Part shown: one piece after another, positions 1-7,960 of the stretch | Layout: each line of letters starts with the position of its first letter | Numbering within the stretch: position 1 is the first letter of the stretch | DNA from: Clostridia bacterium | GTDB lineage: Bacteria; Bacillota; Clostridia; Christensenellales; Aristaeellaceae | Length of the DNA stretch: 64,000 nt | Direction: 5' to 3' | NCBI GenBank assembly: GCA_017534885.1 | Contig: JAFXVR010000063.1 | Coordinates: 90,752 to 154,751 of the forward strand | Position numbers and translations under genes: made by a program | Notes under the pieces: model-generated | Told to the model about the DNA's origin: nothing | Database searches by the model: none | The model's input: the letters and a program-made list of their open reading frames with translations, nothing else

Positions 1-157
1 TGGCGTCGGCAAAGGCGCCCACGCCCGGGAGGATGACGTGGCTCGCGCTGTCCAGACGCGCCGGGGAGGAGGTGATTTCGGCCTCCTCGCCGATATACTG
101 CAGCGCCTTCTGCACACTGCGCAGGTTGCCCATTCCGTAATCAACAATGGCGATCAT
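1..157 (-). CDS. hisH: Imidazole glycerol phosphate synthase subunit HisH, N-terminal part (runs off the left edge)
   Basis: Reading the minus strand from the ATG at 157 gives a protein starting [19 protein letters not shown] and continuing to [10 protein letters not shown] before the window edge. The DYGMGN start and the [10 protein letters not shown] segment are typical of the glutaminase subunit HisH, which releases ammonia from glutamine and passes it to HisF in histidine and AICAR synthesis in the cytoplasm. About 52 residues of a usual ~200 are visible, so the catalytic Cys/His/Glu triad lies outside. The upstream neighbour on the same strand is purA, separated by about 150 bases that hold a long hairpin. 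No strong ribosome site is visible before the ATG. hisC lies about 11 kb away and is not part of the same operon. Confidence 0.93.
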   Translation of the reverse strand, partial: MIAIVDYGMGNLRSVQKALQYIGEEAEITSSPARLDSASHVILPGVGAFADA

Positions 158-181
158 CTTGGTTTACAAGGGGGGCGCTTC

Positions 182-235
182 TTGGGGGAAAGGGGAAACC
201 TTTTCTCGGGAGAAAAGGTTTCCCCTTTCCCCCAA
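182..235. repeat. 26-bp perfect inverted repeat with 2-base loop
   Basis: Bases 182-207 and 210-235 are exact reverse complements, leaving a loop of only GG. The arms consist of G5, G4 and T4 runs. It lies between purA and hisH on the minus strand. It could act as a transcription terminator or be a copy of an interspersed palindrome; a shorter hairpin with the same TTGGGGG outer arm occurs at 51571-51602. Confidence 0.8.
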
Positions 236-309
236 ACCCCCTTTCCTTTTCCAAAAGACTTCATCTAACGGGGGCGGGGGACTTTCTGCGACAGTTTTCG
301 GCTTTGTCC

Positions 310-1593
310 TCAGACATTCCGAGTGATGATTTCGTCGCGCTTGGGGCCGTTGGAGACCAGGCGGATCGGCACGCCCACGGTCTGCTCGATCCATTCGACG
401 TACTTCCGGCAGTTTTCGGGCAGTTTCTCCCAGTCCTTGATGCCGCGGATGTCGCACTTCCAGCCGGGCAGGCGCTCGTACACGGGCTTGCACTTCATCA
501 GCACGGGCGTGGCGGGGAAGTCGGTGATCCGCTCGCCCTCAGCCGTCTCGTAGGCCACGCACACGGGGATTTCATCCAGGTAGCCCAGCACGTCCAGGTT
601 GGTCAGCACCATCTCGGTGGCGCCCTGCACCATCGCGCCGTAGCGGGTGGCCACCGCGTCAAACCAGCCCACATCCCTGGGCCGGCCGGTGGTGGCGCCA
701 TACTCGCCCGCGTCGCCGCCGCGCCGGCGCAGGTCTTCCGCCTCAGCGCCCTCCAGCCGCACCACAAAGGGCCCCGCGCCCACCGCGCTGGAGTAGGCCT
801 TGGTCACGCAGTAAATGTCGCTGATGGCTGTCGGCGGCACACCCGCGCCCACCGTGCCATAGCCCGCCAGGGGCGAGGAGGAGGTGGTGTAGGGGTAGAT
901 GCCGTGGTCGGGGTCCCGCAGGGTGCCCAGCTGACCCTCCAGCAGCACGGTCTTGCCCTCCTTCAGCGCCTGATGCAGGAAGCGCGTGGTGTCCGCCACC
1001 ATGGGCCGGATGCGCTCGCCCAGCTTCAGCAGGTACTCCACCAGCCCGTCCAGGTCGGTGGGCTCCTGCCCGTAGAGGCTGGTCAGCAGGCAGTCCTTGC
1101 GGGGCAGGGCCAGCGCCAGCCGTTCCCGGAGGAAGGCCTCGTCGTAGAGCTCGCAGACCTGCACGCCCACCTTGGCCGCCTTATCCGAATAAAAGGGCGC
1201 GATGCCGCTCTTGGTGGAGCCGTAGCTGTGCTTGCCCAGGCGCTCCTCCTCCAGGCGGTCGAAGTCCACATGCCAGGGCAGCATCACCTGGCAGCGGTCG
1301 GAGATCAGCAGCTGAGGCTGAGGCACCCCGCGCTCCTCCAGCGCCGCCAGCTCCTTCAGCAGCGCCTCCACGTTCAGCGCCACGCCCGGGCCGATGATGT
1401 TGACCACCCGCTGGTGGAACACGCCCGAGGGCAGCAGGTGCAGCGCAAACTTGCCATACTCATTGATGATGGTATGCCCCGCGTTGGCCCCGCCCTGGAA
1501 GCGCACCACCACATCGCTGCGCTCCGCCAGCACATCCGTCACCTTGCCCTTGCCCTCGTCGCCCCAGTTGGCGCCCACGATCGCCTGTACCAT
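310..1593 (-). CDS. purA: Adenylosuccinate synthetase
   Basis: The product (427 aa) joins IMP and aspartate, using GTP, in the first committed step of AMP synthesis in the cytoplasm. The N-terminus has the GANWGDEGKGKVTD P-loop-like signature, followed by GANAGHT, and the protein carries GQLGT and ATTGRPRDVGWFD segments typical of PurA. Length matches the family (about 420-430 aa). The ATG at 1593 is chosen over an upstream in-frame ATG at 1635 because GGAGG lies 8 bases before it. The promoter at 1641-1669 is back-to-back with that of a divergent zinc-finger gene. The family call is secure. Confidence 0.97.
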   Translation of the reverse strand: MVQAIVGANWGDEGKGKVTDVLAERSDVVVRFQGGANAGHTIINEYGKFALHLLPSGVFHQRVVNIIGPGVALNVEALLKELAALEERGVPQPQLLISDRCQVMLPWHVDFDRLEEERLGKHSYGSTKSGIAPFYSDKAAKVGVQVCELYDEAFLRERLALALPRKDCLLTSLYGQEPTDLDGLVEYLLKLGERIRPMVADTTRFLHQALKEGKTVLLEGQLGTLRDPDHGIYPYTTSSSPLAGYGTVGAGVPPTAISDIYCVTKAYSSAVGAGPFVVRLEGAEAEDLRRRGGDAGEYGATTGRPRDVGWFDAVATRYGAMVQGATEMVLTNLDVLGYLDEIPVCVAYETAEGERITDFPATPVLMKCKPVYERLPGWKCDIRGIKDWEKLPENCRKYVEWIEQTVGVPIRLVSNGPKRDEIITRNV

Positions 1594-1640
1594 CCGCTCA
1601 TCCTCCGTTTCCGTCCGGCTTGTATCCAAACCCACGGCCT

Positions 1641-1669
1641 ATTATCACGCATGCGGCGGGGTTTGTCAA
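1641..1669 (-). promoter_or_regulatory. Sigma-A promoter of purA
   Basis: On the minus strand TTGACA (1669-1664) is followed after 17 bases by GATAAT (1646-1641). It lies about 50 bases upstream of the purA start. Confidence 0.75.
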
Positions 1670-1671
1670 TG

Positions 1672-1700
1672 TTGAAATCATTGGGGGAATGTGGTATAAT
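1672..1700 (+). promoter_or_regulatory. Sigma-A promoter of the zinc-finger gene
   Basis: TTGAAA (1672-1677), a 17-base spacer and TATAAT (1695-1700). The -35 box is only two bases from the -35 box of the divergent purA promoter, so the two probably compete or share control. Confidence 0.75.
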
Positions 1701-1738
1701 GGAGGATAACAGGGCGGGGGAATGAAGGTGAAAAAGGA

Positions 1739-1969
1739 ATGAAATGTGCTGATTGCAAAGCGGACGCCATGGCTCCGGACAAAACCGCTTACCTCGCCCG
1801 GCTGCCGGGCGGCTATGTCGTCATCGAAAACGTCCCCTGCATGCGGTGCGCGCAGTGCGGGGAAGCCGTGTTTTCCGCGTCGGTGATGGAAAGAATTGAC
1901 GAGATTCTGGAGAAAGTCCAGCGCATCGCGGGCAAGCTCCTGATCATGGATTACGCCCAGGCGGCGTGA
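1739..1969 (+). CDS. YgiT-type (MqsA N-terminal-like) zinc-finger protein
   Basis: This 76-aa protein has Cys3-x2-Cys6 near the N-terminus and Cys34, Cys37 and Cys40 in CMRCAQCGE, separated by a short beta-rich segment (YVVIENVPC). The spacing is characteristic of the YgiT/MqsA zinc-binding domain, usually found at the N-terminus of type II antitoxins. Here the helix-turn-helix half is absent and the C-terminal third (MERIDEILEKVQRI) is a helical tail. No toxin reading frame sits next to it: purA is divergent upstream and a terminator follows. It may be a stand-alone member or an orphan antitoxin remnant. AAGG lies immediately before the ATG, and GAAGGTG lies about nine bases upstream. Confidence 0.8.
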   Translation: MKCADCKADAMAPDKTAYLARLPGGYVVIENVPCMRCAQCGEAVFSASVMERIDEILEKVQRIAGKLLIMDYAQAA

Positions 1970-2029
1970 AGGACAAAGCAGGCCGATGAGGGCGCTGCGC
2001 CGGGCAGGGCGGAATGGAATGGCATAAGG

Positions 2030-2073
2030 AAACCTCCCGCAGGAGGATGAGGTCTGCGGGAGGTTTTATATTT
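2030..2073. terminator. Bidirectional intrinsic terminator
   Basis: A 13-bp perfect stem (2030-2042 with 2054-2066) is flanked by A-rich and T-rich sides. It lies between two convergent genes, the zinc-finger gene on the plus strand and the lipase/LRR gene on the minus strand, so it can end both transcripts. Confidence 0.85.
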
Positions 2074-2133
2074 GGGCACGGAGACGTTTTTTTCATGCGG
2101 ACGAAGGCCCGAACCGCCGGGGTGGCACAGGCT

Positions 2134-5100
2134 CTACTCTCTGATCACATAGAACCCTTTGTTTTCAGCCCATTCGACCCAGTCGCTGTCCGCGGGGATG
2201 ATCAGGATGACCGTCCGGTCAAAAGCGTTTGCATCAATGGATTCCACGCCCGCGGGGATCCTGATGGCCTCAACTCCCGGCAGATTCACAAACGCTTCGG
2301 ACTCGATGACCCTGAGCGACGCGGGGAGGGTCAGGATCTTTGTCGGATAGAGCCGGATCAAAGCGTTCATCAGCGGGTTGTTGTAAGCGCCAATCTGGAT
2401 TTCATCCCACTGGGAAGCGTAGCCGGGATAATACACCACCCCGAGGGCGCTGCATCCGATGAAGGCATAGTCCCCGATCCGGGTGACGCTGAGGGGAATA
2501 GCCACCCTGGCCAGCGCAGTGCAGTACTCAAAAGCGTAAGGGGGTATCTCCTCAAGGTTGGGCGGCAGGACGATCTCCTCAAGGGCCATGCAGTAATAGA
2601 AGAGGCCGTCGCCGTGCTGATCGGTTCCGCCCAGGGTCGTCAGAGTGTCAGGGAAGGACACGCTCGTCAGATACTCGCAGTAGCACAGGGCGGCAGAGCC
2701 AAGACTGATGGTGCCCTCGGCGAGGGTGAGGCGCTCCAGACAGGACAGATTGGCAAAGGCAAAGTCCGGGATATGGGCCTGGTCGGTCACGGTGATATCC
2801 GTCAGGGTGGTGGTTTTGTTGTAGCTTGTATAGTCAGAGGCGTTGTACCGGCGGCTTGTACCGTTATTTGTAGTGCCGAAGAGATACCAGATCACCGCGT
2901 CCTCGGTCTGGTTGGCGGTGCGGCTGGAGCCGATGAAGGGCGTGGTCAGCGTGACGAGGGAGGTGGGCAGGCAGCTGTTCCCCAGAGACTGCACGCTGTC
3001 GGGGATTGTCATTTCCGTGATCTGACTGCAGCCGCTGAAGGCATAGTTCCCGATCCGGGTGACGCCGTCAGGGATCGTTATCCCGGTCAGCGCGGTGCAG
3101 GACTCAAAGGCGTGGGAGGGGATCTCCGCAAGGTTGGGCGGCAGGATGATCTCCTCAAGGGCCGTGCAGTAATAGAAGAGGCCGTCGCCGAACTGCTCGC
3201 TTTCGCCCAGCGTCGTCAGCGTATCGGGGAGGGACACGCTTGCCAGATACCTGCAGTTGCACAGGGCGGCGGTGCCAAGGCTGACGGTGCCCTCCGCGAG
3301 GGTGAGGCGCTCCAGACAGCCCAGATCGGCAAAGGCGAAATCCGGGATGTCAGCCTGATCGGTGACGGTGATGTCCGTCAGGGTGGAGGTGGAGTTATAG
3401 CTCGCGCTTTCAGAGGCGTTGTACCGGCGATAGGAACCGTTGTAGGAATTAGTGCCGAAGAGATACCAGATCACCGCGTCCTCTGTTTGGTTGGCGGTGC
3501 GGCTGGAGCCGATGAAGGGCGTGGTCAGCGTGATGAGGGAGGTGGGCAGGCAGCCTTCACCCAGGGTCTGCACGCTGTCGGGGATGATCAGCTCAGTGAT
3601 CTGGCCGCAGTCATAGAAAGCGCAGTCGCCGATCCGGGTGATCCCGTCATGAATCGTCACCCCGGCCAGGGAATAGCAGCGCGCGAAGGCGTAGTCGGGA
3701 ATCTCCGTTATGTTGGACGGCAGGGCGATGGACTCCAGCGCGACGCATTCATAGAAAACGCCATCGCCGAACTGCAGGCCCTCGCCCATGGCGGTGACCG
3801 TATCGGGGATGGAAACGGTCGTCAGGCCTGCGCATTCGTGCAGTGCGCATGCGCCGAGATACTCCGTGCCCTCCGCGAAGGTGACGCTTTCGAGGGTTTC
3901 CATCTGGGTGAAGGCGAAATCCGGGATGATGGCCTGATCGGTGACGGTGATGGCCTGCAGGCTGACATGCCTGTAATAGGACTCCGACGCAGACTCGTCA
4001 TACCGGCGTCCGTCATAATTCCCGCTGTTGTCAGCGCCCATGCCGAACAGATACCACATGATCGCGTCCGCTGTCCTGTTGGCGGTGCGGCTGGAGCCGA
4101 TGAAGGGCGTGGTCAGCGTGAGGAGGGAGGTGGGCAGGCAGCCGTTCCCGAGGATCTGCACGCTGTCGGGGATGGTCATTTCGGTGATCAGGCTGCAGCC
4201 GGAGAAAGCGTGATCGCCCAGGCCGTACAGGTCATCCGGGAGGGTGACGCTTTCAAGAGAGGTACAATTCATGAAGGCTGCGCCGCCCACATAGGCAATC
4301 TCGGAGAAATCAGCGGTGGTGAGATTGCCGCAGTTCCAGAAGCAGCCGTACCCGACGGTGGTGATCAGACTGCCGGCGTATTCCGTTGGCATGGTGATGG
4401 TTGTGGAGCTGTCGTATCGTCCCATGTATCCCAGATAGGTCGCGTTGACCCACCGCACGTAGGAATCAGGCTCGTGCGCGTGCCAGATGGCATCCAGGAT
4501 ATCGCCTGTCTGGTCGCAGAGATCCAGCACGCAGCCGATGATCTCGCCCGCTGTCCAGGCGGTATTGGCCGTGTCAATCGCCAGGGCGGCCACCTTTGCT
4601 TCCTCCAGGCCGGGGATCGATGAAATGGTCACGCCGGTCACATGGGCGATTTTCCTGAAGGTGGGGCCGTTCTCGTACACATACTGCGCAAACTCATCCT
4701 CGGACATATCCTTCGTCAGTTCAATGGTATTGATGATGAGTTCTATCACATCCGGAACCGTGCTGAACTGTTCAATCAGGGCGTCGACCAGACCCAGAGG
4801 GGTTTCGTTTTCGATCAGGTAAATGATCGCTTCGTCAGCGACCTGCGGCCCGTAGAAGGCCCCGAACTCATCCCAGGTCACCTCATTGCAGCCGCCCAGC
4901 TTATAGGCCAGGAAGTTGACGGCGAAGTTGCGGATTCCGTCATAATACTCCTTTTCGCTGGGAATCATGCGCTCCAGAATGATCTGATAGGCCATGGTGT
5001 CACGGGCTCCCTGATATCCCGGCTTGCGGTTTATGAACTCGGGGTATCCGGCAAAGCAGAGGGTCCGCGTCTGGCCGTACCGCTTATAGCCCCACTTTTC

Positions 5101-5880
5101 CAGGGGAAGAATGGGGATCATGTCGCCGCTGTTGTTGATATTGAAGATGTTGGTCAGGCTCGTATCGGCGTCCTTGCGCACGGACGGGCAGGCAAAGGTG
5201 TAGGCAAACACATTGGCCGCCCCGTAAACCTGGGTGAAGCGATAGGCGAGGATGTTGGCCACCGCGGCGCCGCGGCTGTGTCCGGTAAACCAGAAGACGC
5301 AGCGCTTGCCAGCGTGGCCGGAAGTGGAGGGGACCCGGACCCGGAGCTGCTGCTCCACCTCGGTGGCCGCGAGGTCAAAGCCAAGGTGAACGCCGGCCGT
5401 GACGCTTTCCTCGCCCGTGCCCAGATTGAAGTCGCTGAACCACTCGCAGTTGGTGCGTGTCCCGCGGATGACCACCGCCCAGATGCGGACGTTGGTGCCT
5501 TCCACATCCTTGTAGCCGACGGTGTAGGCCACCTTGTCGTTGTCATCGATGGTGCGCTGACTGTCGTTCAGCATGACCACATTCTGATAGCCCATCTGCC
5601 TGAGCATTCTGACGGCCTTGGTGTCGTAGCCGGCGTCCGCCAGCACCACGGAGGCCTTGACGAGATCGGTGGAAAAAACGCTGGAGTTCCCCAGCAGCAT
5701 CTCATCGCTGTAGACAAAACCGGTATTGCCGTCCGCGATATCCATGTAGGGATAGGGGTGCGCGGGCGTTTCACCGGAGCCCGCGCCCTCAGCGGACGCG
5801 CCCGGGAGACCCGGCGTCAGCAGAACCAGCAGGGACAGCAGCAAACACGCCGCCAGCGCCGCGATTGTTGACTTCATCAT
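2134..5880 (-). CDS. Secreted class 3 lipase-like hydrolase fused to BspA-type leucine-rich repeats
   Basis: The 1248-aa product starts with a signal peptide (MMKSTIAALAACLLLSLLVLL, then an ASA-type cleavage site). Residues ~60-430 resemble a Lipase_3 alpha/beta hydrolase: the nucleophile elbow is GHSRGAA with Ser202, preceded by WFTGH and followed by FAYTFACPS. From about residue 500 to the end the protein is built of LRR_5 (BspA-like) repeats such as ADFSEIAYVGGAAFMNCTS. Three ~195-residue blocks, each with a CLPTSL..TLTTPFIGSSRT signature, are nearly identical. It probably acts outside the cell on a lipid or ester substrate, with the repeats as binding surface. Start: GGAG six bases before the ATG at 5880, with a consensus promoter upstream. 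The substrate is unknown. Confidence 0.85.
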   Translation of the reverse strand: MMKSTIAALAACLLLSLLVLLTPGLPGASAEGAGSGETPAHPYPYMDIADGNTGFVYSDEMLLGNSSVFSTDLVKASVVLADAGYDTKAVRMLRQMGYQNVVMLNDSQRTIDDNDKVAYTVGYKDVEGTNVRIWAVVIRGTRTNCEWFSDFNLGTGEESVTAGVHLGFDLAATEVEQQLRVRVPSTSGHAGKRCVFWFTGHSRGAAVANILAYRFTQVYGAANVFAYTFACPSVRKDADTSLTNIFNINNSGDMIPILPLEKWGYKRYGQTRTLCFAGYPEFINRKPGYQGARDTMAYQIILERMIPSEKEYYDGIRNFAVNFLAYKLGGCNEVTWDEFGAFYGPQVADEAIIYLIENETPLGLVDALIEQFSTVPDVIELIINTIELTKDMSEDEFAQYVYENGPTFRKIAHVTGVTISSIPGLEEAKVAALAIDTANTAWTAGEIIGCVLDLCDQTGDILDAIWHAHEPDSYVRWVNATYLGYMGRYDSSTTITMPTEYAGSLITTVGYGCFWNCGNLTTADFSEIAYVGGAAFMNCTSLESVTLPDDLYGLGDHAFSGCSLITEMTIPDSVQILGNGCLPTSLLTLTTPFIGSSRTANRTADAIMWYLFGMGADNSGNYDGRRYDESASESYYRHVSLQAITVTDQAIIPDFAFTQMETLESVTFAEGTEYLGACALHECAGLTTVSIPDTVTAMGEGLQFGDGVFYECVALESIALPSNITEIPDYAFARCYSLAGVTIHDGITRIGDCAFYDCGQITELIIPDSVQTLGEGCLPTSLITLTTPFIGSSRTANQTEDAVIWYLFGTNSYNGSYRRYNASESASYNSTSTLTDITVTDQADIPDFAFADLGCLERLTLAEGTVSLGTAALCNCRYLASVSLPDTLTTLGESEQFGDGLFYYCTALEEIILPPNLAEIPSHAFESCTALTGITIPDGVTRIGNYAFSGCSQITEMTIPDSVQSLGNSCLPTSLVTLTTPFIGSSRTANQTEDAVIWYLFGTTNNGTSRRYNASDYTSYNKTTTLTDITVTDQAHIPDFAFANLSCLERLTLAEGTISLGSAALCYCEYLTSVSFPDTLTTLGGTDQHGDGLFYYCMALEEIVLPPNLEEIPPYAFEYCTALARVAIPLSVTRIGDYAFIGCSALGVVYYPGYASQWDEIQIGAYNNPLMNALIRLYPTKILTLPASLRVIESEAFVNLPGVEAIRIPAGVESIDANAFDRTVILIIPADSDWVEWAENKGFYVIRE
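2918..4143. repeat. Three long internal repeats in the lipase/LRR gene
   Basis: A near-identical ~60-base block beginning GGCGGTGCGGCTGGAGCC appears at about 2921, 3497 and 4081, giving a period of about 580 bases. It encodes the FIGSSRTAN segment in each module. The flanking LRR codons are also strongly conserved between copies, suggesting recent duplication by recombination. Confidence 0.8.
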
Positions 5881-5938
5881 GTCGGACTCCTTTGCGGTAC
5901 GGATGATCGGGGTGAAGAGTGCTTCTTGACTTATCACG

Positions 5939-5967
5939 ATTATACAGGGAAGGCGGGGAGGTGTCAA
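5939..5967 (-). promoter_or_regulatory. Full-consensus sigma-A promoter of the lipase/LRR gene
   Basis: On the minus strand TTGACA (5967-5962), a 17-base spacer and TATAAT (5944-5939), about 60 bases before the start codon. Both hexamers match consensus exactly, so strong expression is expected. Confidence 0.85.
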
Positions 5968-5969
5968 GG

Positions 5970-6498
5970 ATGGCAGCAGTTCCTTCCCAAACAGCCGAGC
6001 CCCCCCGTCATCGAGGCCGCCCCCGCCCCCGCCGCGCAGGCTCTCGATTTCTCCCGCATCCGCCTGCTGCTGGTGGAGGACAACGCCATCAACATGGAAA
6101 TCGCCCGCATGATCCTCACCGACGCTGGCTTCATGGTGGACACCGCCGAGGACGGCCGCAGCGCAGTGGAAATCATCGCCGCCTCCCGCCCCGGCTTCTA
6201 TGACTGCATCCTCATGGACATCCAGATGCCCATCATGAACGGCTACGAGGCCACCATGGCTATCCGCGCCATGGACGATCCCGGCAAGAAGAACATCCCC
6301 ATCGTCGCCATGACCGCCAACGTTTTCCAGGAAGACGTCCAGGCCGCCCGCAACGCCGGCATGAACGGCCACATCGCCAAGCCCCTGGATGTGCCGGTGA
6401 TGATGGAAACGCTGACGAGGGTGCTGAAGGAAGCGGTTAGCGGTTATCTGTTAGCTTTTAGCTGGATACGGGGCTATAGGTTGGAGGTTGCAGGTTGA
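5970..6498 (+). pseudogene. Remnant of a hybrid histidine kinase: C-terminal receiver domain only
   Basis: The frame from about 6006 encodes an Ala/Pro-rich linker followed by a complete receiver domain: LLLVEDNAINMEIA, a phosphoacceptor Asp in DCILMDIQMPIMNG, MTANVF, and the Lys of HIAKPLD. This linker-receiver arrangement is usual at the C-terminus of hybrid sensor kinases, but no kinase sequence precedes it. Instead the lipase promoter lies there. An ATG at 5970 opens another frame (MAAVPSQTAEPP) that would join the receiver only by a frameshift, possibly at the run of seven C at 6000-6006. The 3' end reads into heptamer repeats, so the natural stop is also lost. I read it as a decayed fragment; a stand-alone receiver from a TTG start at 5926 is less likely. 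Confidence 0.7.
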
Positions 6499-6515
6499 AG
6501 GTTGGAGGTCAGTTT
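6433..6515. repeat. Heptanucleotide repeat cluster (GCGGTTA and AGGTTGR families)
   Basis: Tandem and degenerate 7-base units GCGGTTA/TCTGTTA/GCTTTTA are followed by AGGTTGG, AGGTTGC, AGGTTGA, AGGTTGG. They form the out-of-place 3' end of the receiver remnant. The same unit families recur in many other intergenic gaps of this window. Confidence 0.85.
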
Positions 6516-6520
6516 GACCC

Positions 6521-6726
6521 AGCCTTCGCCGCGCTCCATGAATTGGCTGAGCCATGAATGAATGGCTGCGCCTCCTATGCCCCGCAGGGCATATCACGTG
6601 CCGCAGGCGCATTTCATGCCGTCAGGCATTTCATTCCGTCTCCCCCGCACAGAATGAAATGCGCCTCGCGCATGAAATGGCTTCGCCATGAAATCTCGCT
6701 TCGCTCCATGAAATGGCTCCGCCATC
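6521..6726. repeat. Mini-hairpin mosaic with ATGAAAT spacers
   Basis: About ten very short stems follow each other, for example GCCCCGCAGGGC, TGCCGTCAGGCA, GCGCCTCGCGC, GGCTTCGCC and GGCTCCGCC, each bounded by ATTTCA or TGAAAT. A closely related array lies at 11100-11250. The segment has no credible reading frame. Confidence 0.8.
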
Positions 6727-6820
6727 TCAACCTTCAACCTCCTCCCTTCAATCTTCAATCTCCTCCTCAGCCATCAAACTAAGCCAACAGCTAAAGGCTA
6801 ATCGCTAACAGCTCCCATCT
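6727..6820. repeat. Heptanucleotide repeats overlapping the 3' end of the phosphodiesterase gene
   Basis: Units CAACCTT, CAACCTC, CAATCTT and then AGCTAAA, GGCTAAT, CGCTAAC, AGCT. On the minus strand these units encode the last residues and the TAG stop (6800-6798) of the neighbouring gene. Confidence 0.8.
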
Positions 6821-7802
6821 TCACCCTGTACAGCCGATCCGGATAGTCGCTCATGATGCAGTCGGCGCTGATGGAGAGAAGGTAGGCCATGTCTTCCTCG
6901 TTGTTGACGGTCCAGAACTGCACAGCCAGGTTGTGGGCGTGGGCATAGTTGATGATGCGGGCGGTGCCCAGGTTCAGGTAATAGCTGGACCTGCCCAGGT
7001 TGAAGGGCAGCTGCAGCACGGTAAAGGGCGGGTTGTAGTCCTTCCGGCCCGTCACGGCGGCCAGATAGAAGTCTACCACTTCCCTGGCGTAAGCACCACG
7101 GGCCAGGTCGGGATAGGTTTCATCCTTGTAGTCCGAGACCTCGCCGTGGAAGGTGCCGAAGACCGCCCGGTCCAGGAGGCCGCGCTCCTTCAGCTCCCGG
7201 TAGAGCTGGTCGACGCCCCGGCAGCCCAGCTCGCCGCCGTTCTTGATCTCAATGATGTAGTAATAGCTCCGGATGCCCTCCAGGTAGTCCAGGGCGTCCG
7301 CGAGGGACACGATGCGCAGGTCGTCCGGCACCTCGTCCCCCGAAAGGCCGGCGTAAGGCCGCTCGCCGCTGTCGGTCACAAACTGCGCGCCCATGTTCAG
7401 CCGGCGCAGCTCCTCATAGGTCATTTCCTCGGCGCGCACGTGCTCCCGGCCGAAGACCGCAATGCTGTCCGAGGTGCGGTCCAGCTCGTCGTCGTGCAGG
7501 AGCACCAGCACCCCGTCCCTGGTCATGTGCAGGTCGAATTCAAACACATCGATGGTGAAATCCACATCCTGGGTGCAGTTTTTCAGCGCCATCATGGTCT
7601 CCTCGGGCATGATGCCGCCGCCGGCCCGGTGGGCGCTGATCTGGGTGCCGCCGGTGATGAAGGGATTGCTGGTGGCGTACTGCTTCACATCGCTGGGGCT
7701 GGAGCGGTGGCGGTACATCAGGAAGACGCAGAGCGCGGCCAGGAGCACCAGCACCAGCAGCGCGCCGAGAATGCGGGCGACGATCAGCAGGACTTTTTTC
7801 AT
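6798..7802 (-). CDS. Membrane-anchored glycerophosphodiester phosphodiesterase
   Basis: The 334-aa protein begins with one transmembrane anchor (residues ~5-29), then a GDPD TIM-barrel domain. The signatures are SAHRAGGGIMPEET, FDLHMTRDGVLVLLHDDELDRT (metal and catalytic residues) and IEIKNGG. At the C-terminus QFWTVNNEEDMAYLLSISADCIMSDYPD is typical of the family. It hydrolyses glycerophosphodiesters to glycerol-3-phosphate and an alcohol, probably on the outer face of the membrane. AGAGG lies nine bases before the ATG, and a promoter is at 7846-7874. The last codons and stop lie in a heptamer repeat, so the original C-terminus may have been slightly longer or different. Confidence 0.92.
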   Translation of the reverse strand: MKKVLLIVARILGALLVLVLLAALCVFLMYRHRSSPSDVKQYATSNPFITGGTQISAHRAGGGIMPEETMMALKNCTQDVDFTIDVFEFDLHMTRDGVLVLLHDDELDRTSDSIAVFGREHVRAEEMTYEELRRLNMGAQFVTDSGERPYAGLSGDEVPDDLRIVSLADALDYLEGIRSYYYIIEIKNGGELGCRGVDQLYRELKERGLLDRAVFGTFHGEVSDYKDETYPDLARGAYAREVVDFYLAAVTGRKDYNPPFTVLQLPFNLGRSSYYLNLGTARIINYAHAHNLAVQFWTVNNEEDMAYLLSISADCIMSDYPDRLYRVKMGAVSD

Positions 7803-7845
7803 GGCGGAATACCTCTCTTATGGCTGAATTGGGGATGACAGGGGA

Positions 7846-7874
7846 AGTATAGCACAGCCTTCCCGGCCTGTCAA
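7846..7874 (-). promoter_or_regulatory. Sigma-A promoter of the phosphodiesterase gene
   Basis: On the minus strand TTGACA (7874-7869), a 17-base spacer and TATACT (7851-7846). Confidence 0.8.
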
Positions 7875-7897
7875 AAGGGAGCTTTCCTGAACCGAGC

Positions 7898-7926
7898 TTG
7901 CCAAGCGCGGGCCCTTGTGGTATCAT
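7898..7926 (+). promoter_or_regulatory. Sigma-A promoter of the 7961 operon
   Basis: TTGCCA (7898-7903), a 17-base spacer and TATCAT (7921-7926), about 35 bases before the start at 7961. It probably drives the three overlapping or closely spaced genes that follow. Confidence 0.75.
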
Positions 7927-7960
7927 AAGCTGTACCCACGAACTGAACGAGGTGATATGT

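Noticed and set aside
1739..1969. A complete MqsRA-type toxin-antitoxin pair
   Set aside because: Only the zinc-finger half of the antitoxin is present, and no toxin frame lies on either side.
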